The notes below the pieces were generated by a model that saw only the letters and a list, made by a program, of their open reading frames with translations, had not been told where the DNA came from and did no database searches. A stretch of DNA of 64,000 nucleotides from CAYZXL01 sp964482435 (GTDB lineage: Bacteria; Auribacterota; JABMQX01), in assembly GCA_964482435.1 (NCBI GenBank), contig CAYZXL010000011.1, positions 53,571 through 117,570 of the forward strand, written 5' to 3'. Within the stretch, counting starts at the first letter, position 1. Every line of letters starts with the position of its first letter. The translations under genes were made by a program, and so were the position numbers. Below are positions 62,275 to 64,000 of the stretch, piece by piece.

Positions 62275-63177
62275 GGTTCCCCCTCCCTTCTAAGGCGATG
62301 AAGGCCCCTGGGGACACTGCAGACCCCAACACAGGCACTCTCCTCACGTACGGTTCCTCAGTTCAAATGACCGTTACAGCTACTCAATGTATGTCATTTC
62401 AACACAGTTGAGAATCTCAAGTCAAGACCGAAGAAAAGAAAACGGCGCCGCCTCACTTTTCAGGGGAGAAAGCAAAAGCCCACCTGCCCTCTGGGGTGTG
62501 TAGCGGGGGCTGTGCGTGTCGCCGCGTGCATCTGCGTTCACCTGGCCTGACAGTTACCGCTACGCGGCCAGCACACGGCAGAGGAATGAGGGACAGAATT
62601 GACGGGATTTTCAGGATTATCCGGTCCATCCTGTTATCGTGTCGAAGTCCTGGCTTCTTTGGGACCCGTGCCCCCCCATAAGTGAGGCAGTGCGTCCGTC
62701 GCGATTTTTTTGGTTGACGCGGGAGACGTGAGAGGTATATTGTCCAAGCTGAGGAGCATGACGGCGTACGATTGACCTACTTTTCCCGGTTTCACCAGGA
62801 GGGTTTCCGGGATGCTCGTGCAGTTACACGTCTTCCCTTGTATCATTCGTTCCCGCCCGGAATTCCTCCCCGCCGTCAGCCCCTTCAATCGAAAGAACTG
62901 AGGAATAGAGATAACTCTCGGCGGACGTCGCCGGATGTGATAACTGGAACTCATTTGGGAGATTCCAGCACAAGAATCGAGAAAGGGCTCAATCGTTGCT
63001 CGAAGGGTTTGGCAGTGGTTTCAACTCTGTCTCTTCTCACGTTTCCCCTGGCTGTCTGGTCGGTGGACGACAGTTTCGCCTCAACCACACCCTCGGGACT
63101 CTACGCGGAGTTGCTCCGCACTCCGTTGAGGGCAAGTCATAATTTCAAGCATAATCTTTGAATGGGAGGGCCGAGAG
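62275..63177. other. Long intergenic region with promoter and CATCCTG-type repeat
   Basis: About 900 nt without a convincing gene. It holds the repeat TTTTCAGGATTATCCGG with TCCATCCTGTTAT at about 62608-62640 (compare 42360-42418), and the promoter at 62714-62741. A 129-codon frame from 62772 starts with TTG, has no ribosome site and no family resemblance. Confidence 0.45.
62714..62741 (+). promoter_or_regulatory. Predicted promoter upstream of the LamG-like gene
   Basis: TTGACG (62714-62719), 16-nt spacer, TATATT (62736-62741), preceded by a T tract (GATTTTTTTGG). Transcription would start near 62748, leaving about 430 nt before the next recognisable gene at 63178. Confidence 0.5.
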
Positions 63178-64000
63178 ATGAGAAAGCAAGTCTTATTATT
63201 CTTGTTCATGATCCTGGCAGCCGCCGTGAGTGTCGTCAATGCAGATATCGAGACAGGGCTAATAAGGCATTGGACTTTTGACGAGGGCCAGGGGACGACG
63301 GCAAACGACTCTTCTGGCAACATCCCGGGAGACCCCTGGCAGTTCACCGCCGAGGATATCGGGACGGCAACCCCCGGAGACACAATTTACGATCCCGATG
63401 ACCACCCGGAAACCTTCGGTACGTACACGGTGACCACTCACGGGGGCGATATAGATGTCGCTGCAGACAGCTTTCGTTTCCTCTACTTTGAAGCCTCGGG
63501 CGATTTTTCCATCTCGGTTTGCCTGTTGGAGATAAGTGGTCTGGGCGACCCGTCGGGGCCGAAAGCCGGCGTGATGGTTCGCCAGAACACAACCCCCGGC
63601 TCCCCGCACTTCTCCCAGTCCATCGAACGAGGTGCCGGTGGTTTCTGCCGGTGGAGGCTGACGCAGGATGCGGGTACCTCACCATGGGCAGGCGCCCACG
63701 AACCTCCTCCGGCCTATCCTTTCTGGTCCAGAATCAGGCGTGAAGGCGACACCTTCTATGGCGATTACTCCCTCGACGGAGAGAATTGGACCCACCAGGC
63801 CGCGGCCCAAGCGACGGTGGCGATGACTGACCCCGTCTTGATAGGCATCTTCCTTTGCAGCCGCCTCGCAGCCACTACGACCACGGCAGTATTTACTGAC
63901 TTTCGCGTGGACGGCGCAGGGCCGGGAACGATTTCGGCGCCAGGACCGGACCAGTGGATGTATGGCAATGAGCAAGGCACCCTCGACGGAACAAGGTCGA
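63178..64000 (+). CDS. Exported LamG/DUF1349-like protein, 3' end beyond window
   Basis: An open frame of 274 codons runs off the window. ATG 63178 follows GGGAGGG at 8 nt and starts with a signal peptide (MRKQVLLFLFMILAAAVSVVNA). The mature start, GLIRHWTFDEGQGTTANDSSGN, is the typical opening of LamG-type concanavalin-like domains. Further on, KAGVMVRQNTTPGS and FWSRIRREGDTFYGDYSLDGENW look like DUF1349-type jelly-roll segments. The order suggests an exported sugar-binding or adhesive protein. The C-terminus is unknown. Confidence 0.75.
   Translation, partial: MRKQVLLFLFMILAAAVSVVNADIETGLIRHWTFDEGQGTTANDSSGNIPGDPWQFTAEDIGTATPGDTIYDPDDHPETFGTYTVTTHGGDIDVAADSFRFLYFEASGDFSISVCLLEISGLGDPSGPKAGVMVRQNTTPGSPHFSQSIERGAGGFCRWRLTQDAGTSPWAGAHEPPPAYPFWSRIRREGDTFYGDYSLDGENWTHQAAAQATVAMTDPVLIGIFLCSRLAATTTTAVFTDFRVDGAGPGTISAPGPDQWMYGNEQGTLDGTRS

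Noticed and set aside
62772..63161. 129-codon plus-strand frame with a hydrophobic middle
   Set aside because: TTG start without ribosome site, no family resemblance, and it lies in the leader of the LamG-like gene.
1..64000. tRNA, rRNA, tmRNA, RNase P RNA and insertion sequences
   Set aside because: I looked for T-arm sequences (GGTTCGAATCC type), the RNase P GAGGAAAGTCC segment and transposase motifs on both strands and found none. A covariance search would be decisive.

Overview
This window is 64 kb of a moderately GC-rich bacterial chromosome. It is dense with single-copy core genes and contains no rRNA, tRNA, IS element, phage or CRISPR array that I can see. The organism looks like an uncultured anaerobe of the Planctomycetota or a neighbouring lineage; this is inference from gene content. 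The clues are a fused SecDF, a DUF6263-like exported protein, a prepilin-like protein ending in the planctomycete-style FDGH motif, many exported beta-propeller, beta-helix and LamG-like proteins, an anaerobic sulfatase maturase, and a complete HdrABC-FlxABCD electron-transfer operon. Short palindromic repeats in the intergenic gaps are also typical of such genomes.

Layout. 1-4882: end of a trp operon (trpC partial, trpF, trpB, trpA), continuing with translational coupling or short gaps into a mannose-1-phosphate guanylyltransferase and ruvX. 5285-11413: M16 protease, rpe, phosphohexomutase, lepA, lepB, all on the plus strand. 11530-15043: a TIM-barrel isomerase, a lipoprotein metallopeptidase and a HEPN (AbiU2-like)/DUF2442 pair. 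15188-23442, minus strand: hdrC-hdrB-(exported DUF6263-like)-hdrA-flxD-flxC-flxB-flxA, predicted to couple NADH oxidation to ferredoxin and disulfide reduction. 23921-25964: an RNase H-fold exonuclease and mnmE, the latter with a near-perfect promoter that implies a leaderless mRNA. 26347-33515: anaerobic sulfatase maturase, then a pyruvate dehydrogenase operon (E1 alpha, E1 beta, E2) interrupted between pdhA and pdhB by two overlapping TIR-domain genes and a B12-binding radical SAM gene. 34454-40463: yajC-secDF, recJ and rpmB. 40698-43376: two sugar-type SDR oxidoreductases and a HAD-like protein. 43805-48829: RRM protein, GH62 arabinofuranosidase, small membrane protein, anti-sigma factor and ECF sigma factor on the minus strand, divergent from an exported FG-GAP propeller. 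49145-64000: prepilin-like protein, pyrF, a TPR lipoprotein, an exported beta-helix protein and metallophosphoesterase, an M48 lipoprotease, an M20 peptidase, an orphan HicB, an Asp-box sialidase-like protein, a GAF-receiver protein and the start of a LamG-like exported protein.

How it fits together. The cell makes its own tryptophan and pyrimidines and appears to live by anaerobic carbohydrate breakdown, using exported glycosidases, sulfatase maturation, uronate/hexonate dehydrogenases, PDH, and HdrABC-Flx to dispose of NADH. The most unusual points are the TIR-TIR-radical SAM insertion inside the pdh operon, the HEPN/DUF2442 pair, a nested inverted repeat upstream of yajC that looks like a structured RNA, the leaderless mnmE, and a metallophosphoesterase whose signal peptide is cut off by frameshifts next to a run of ten G.
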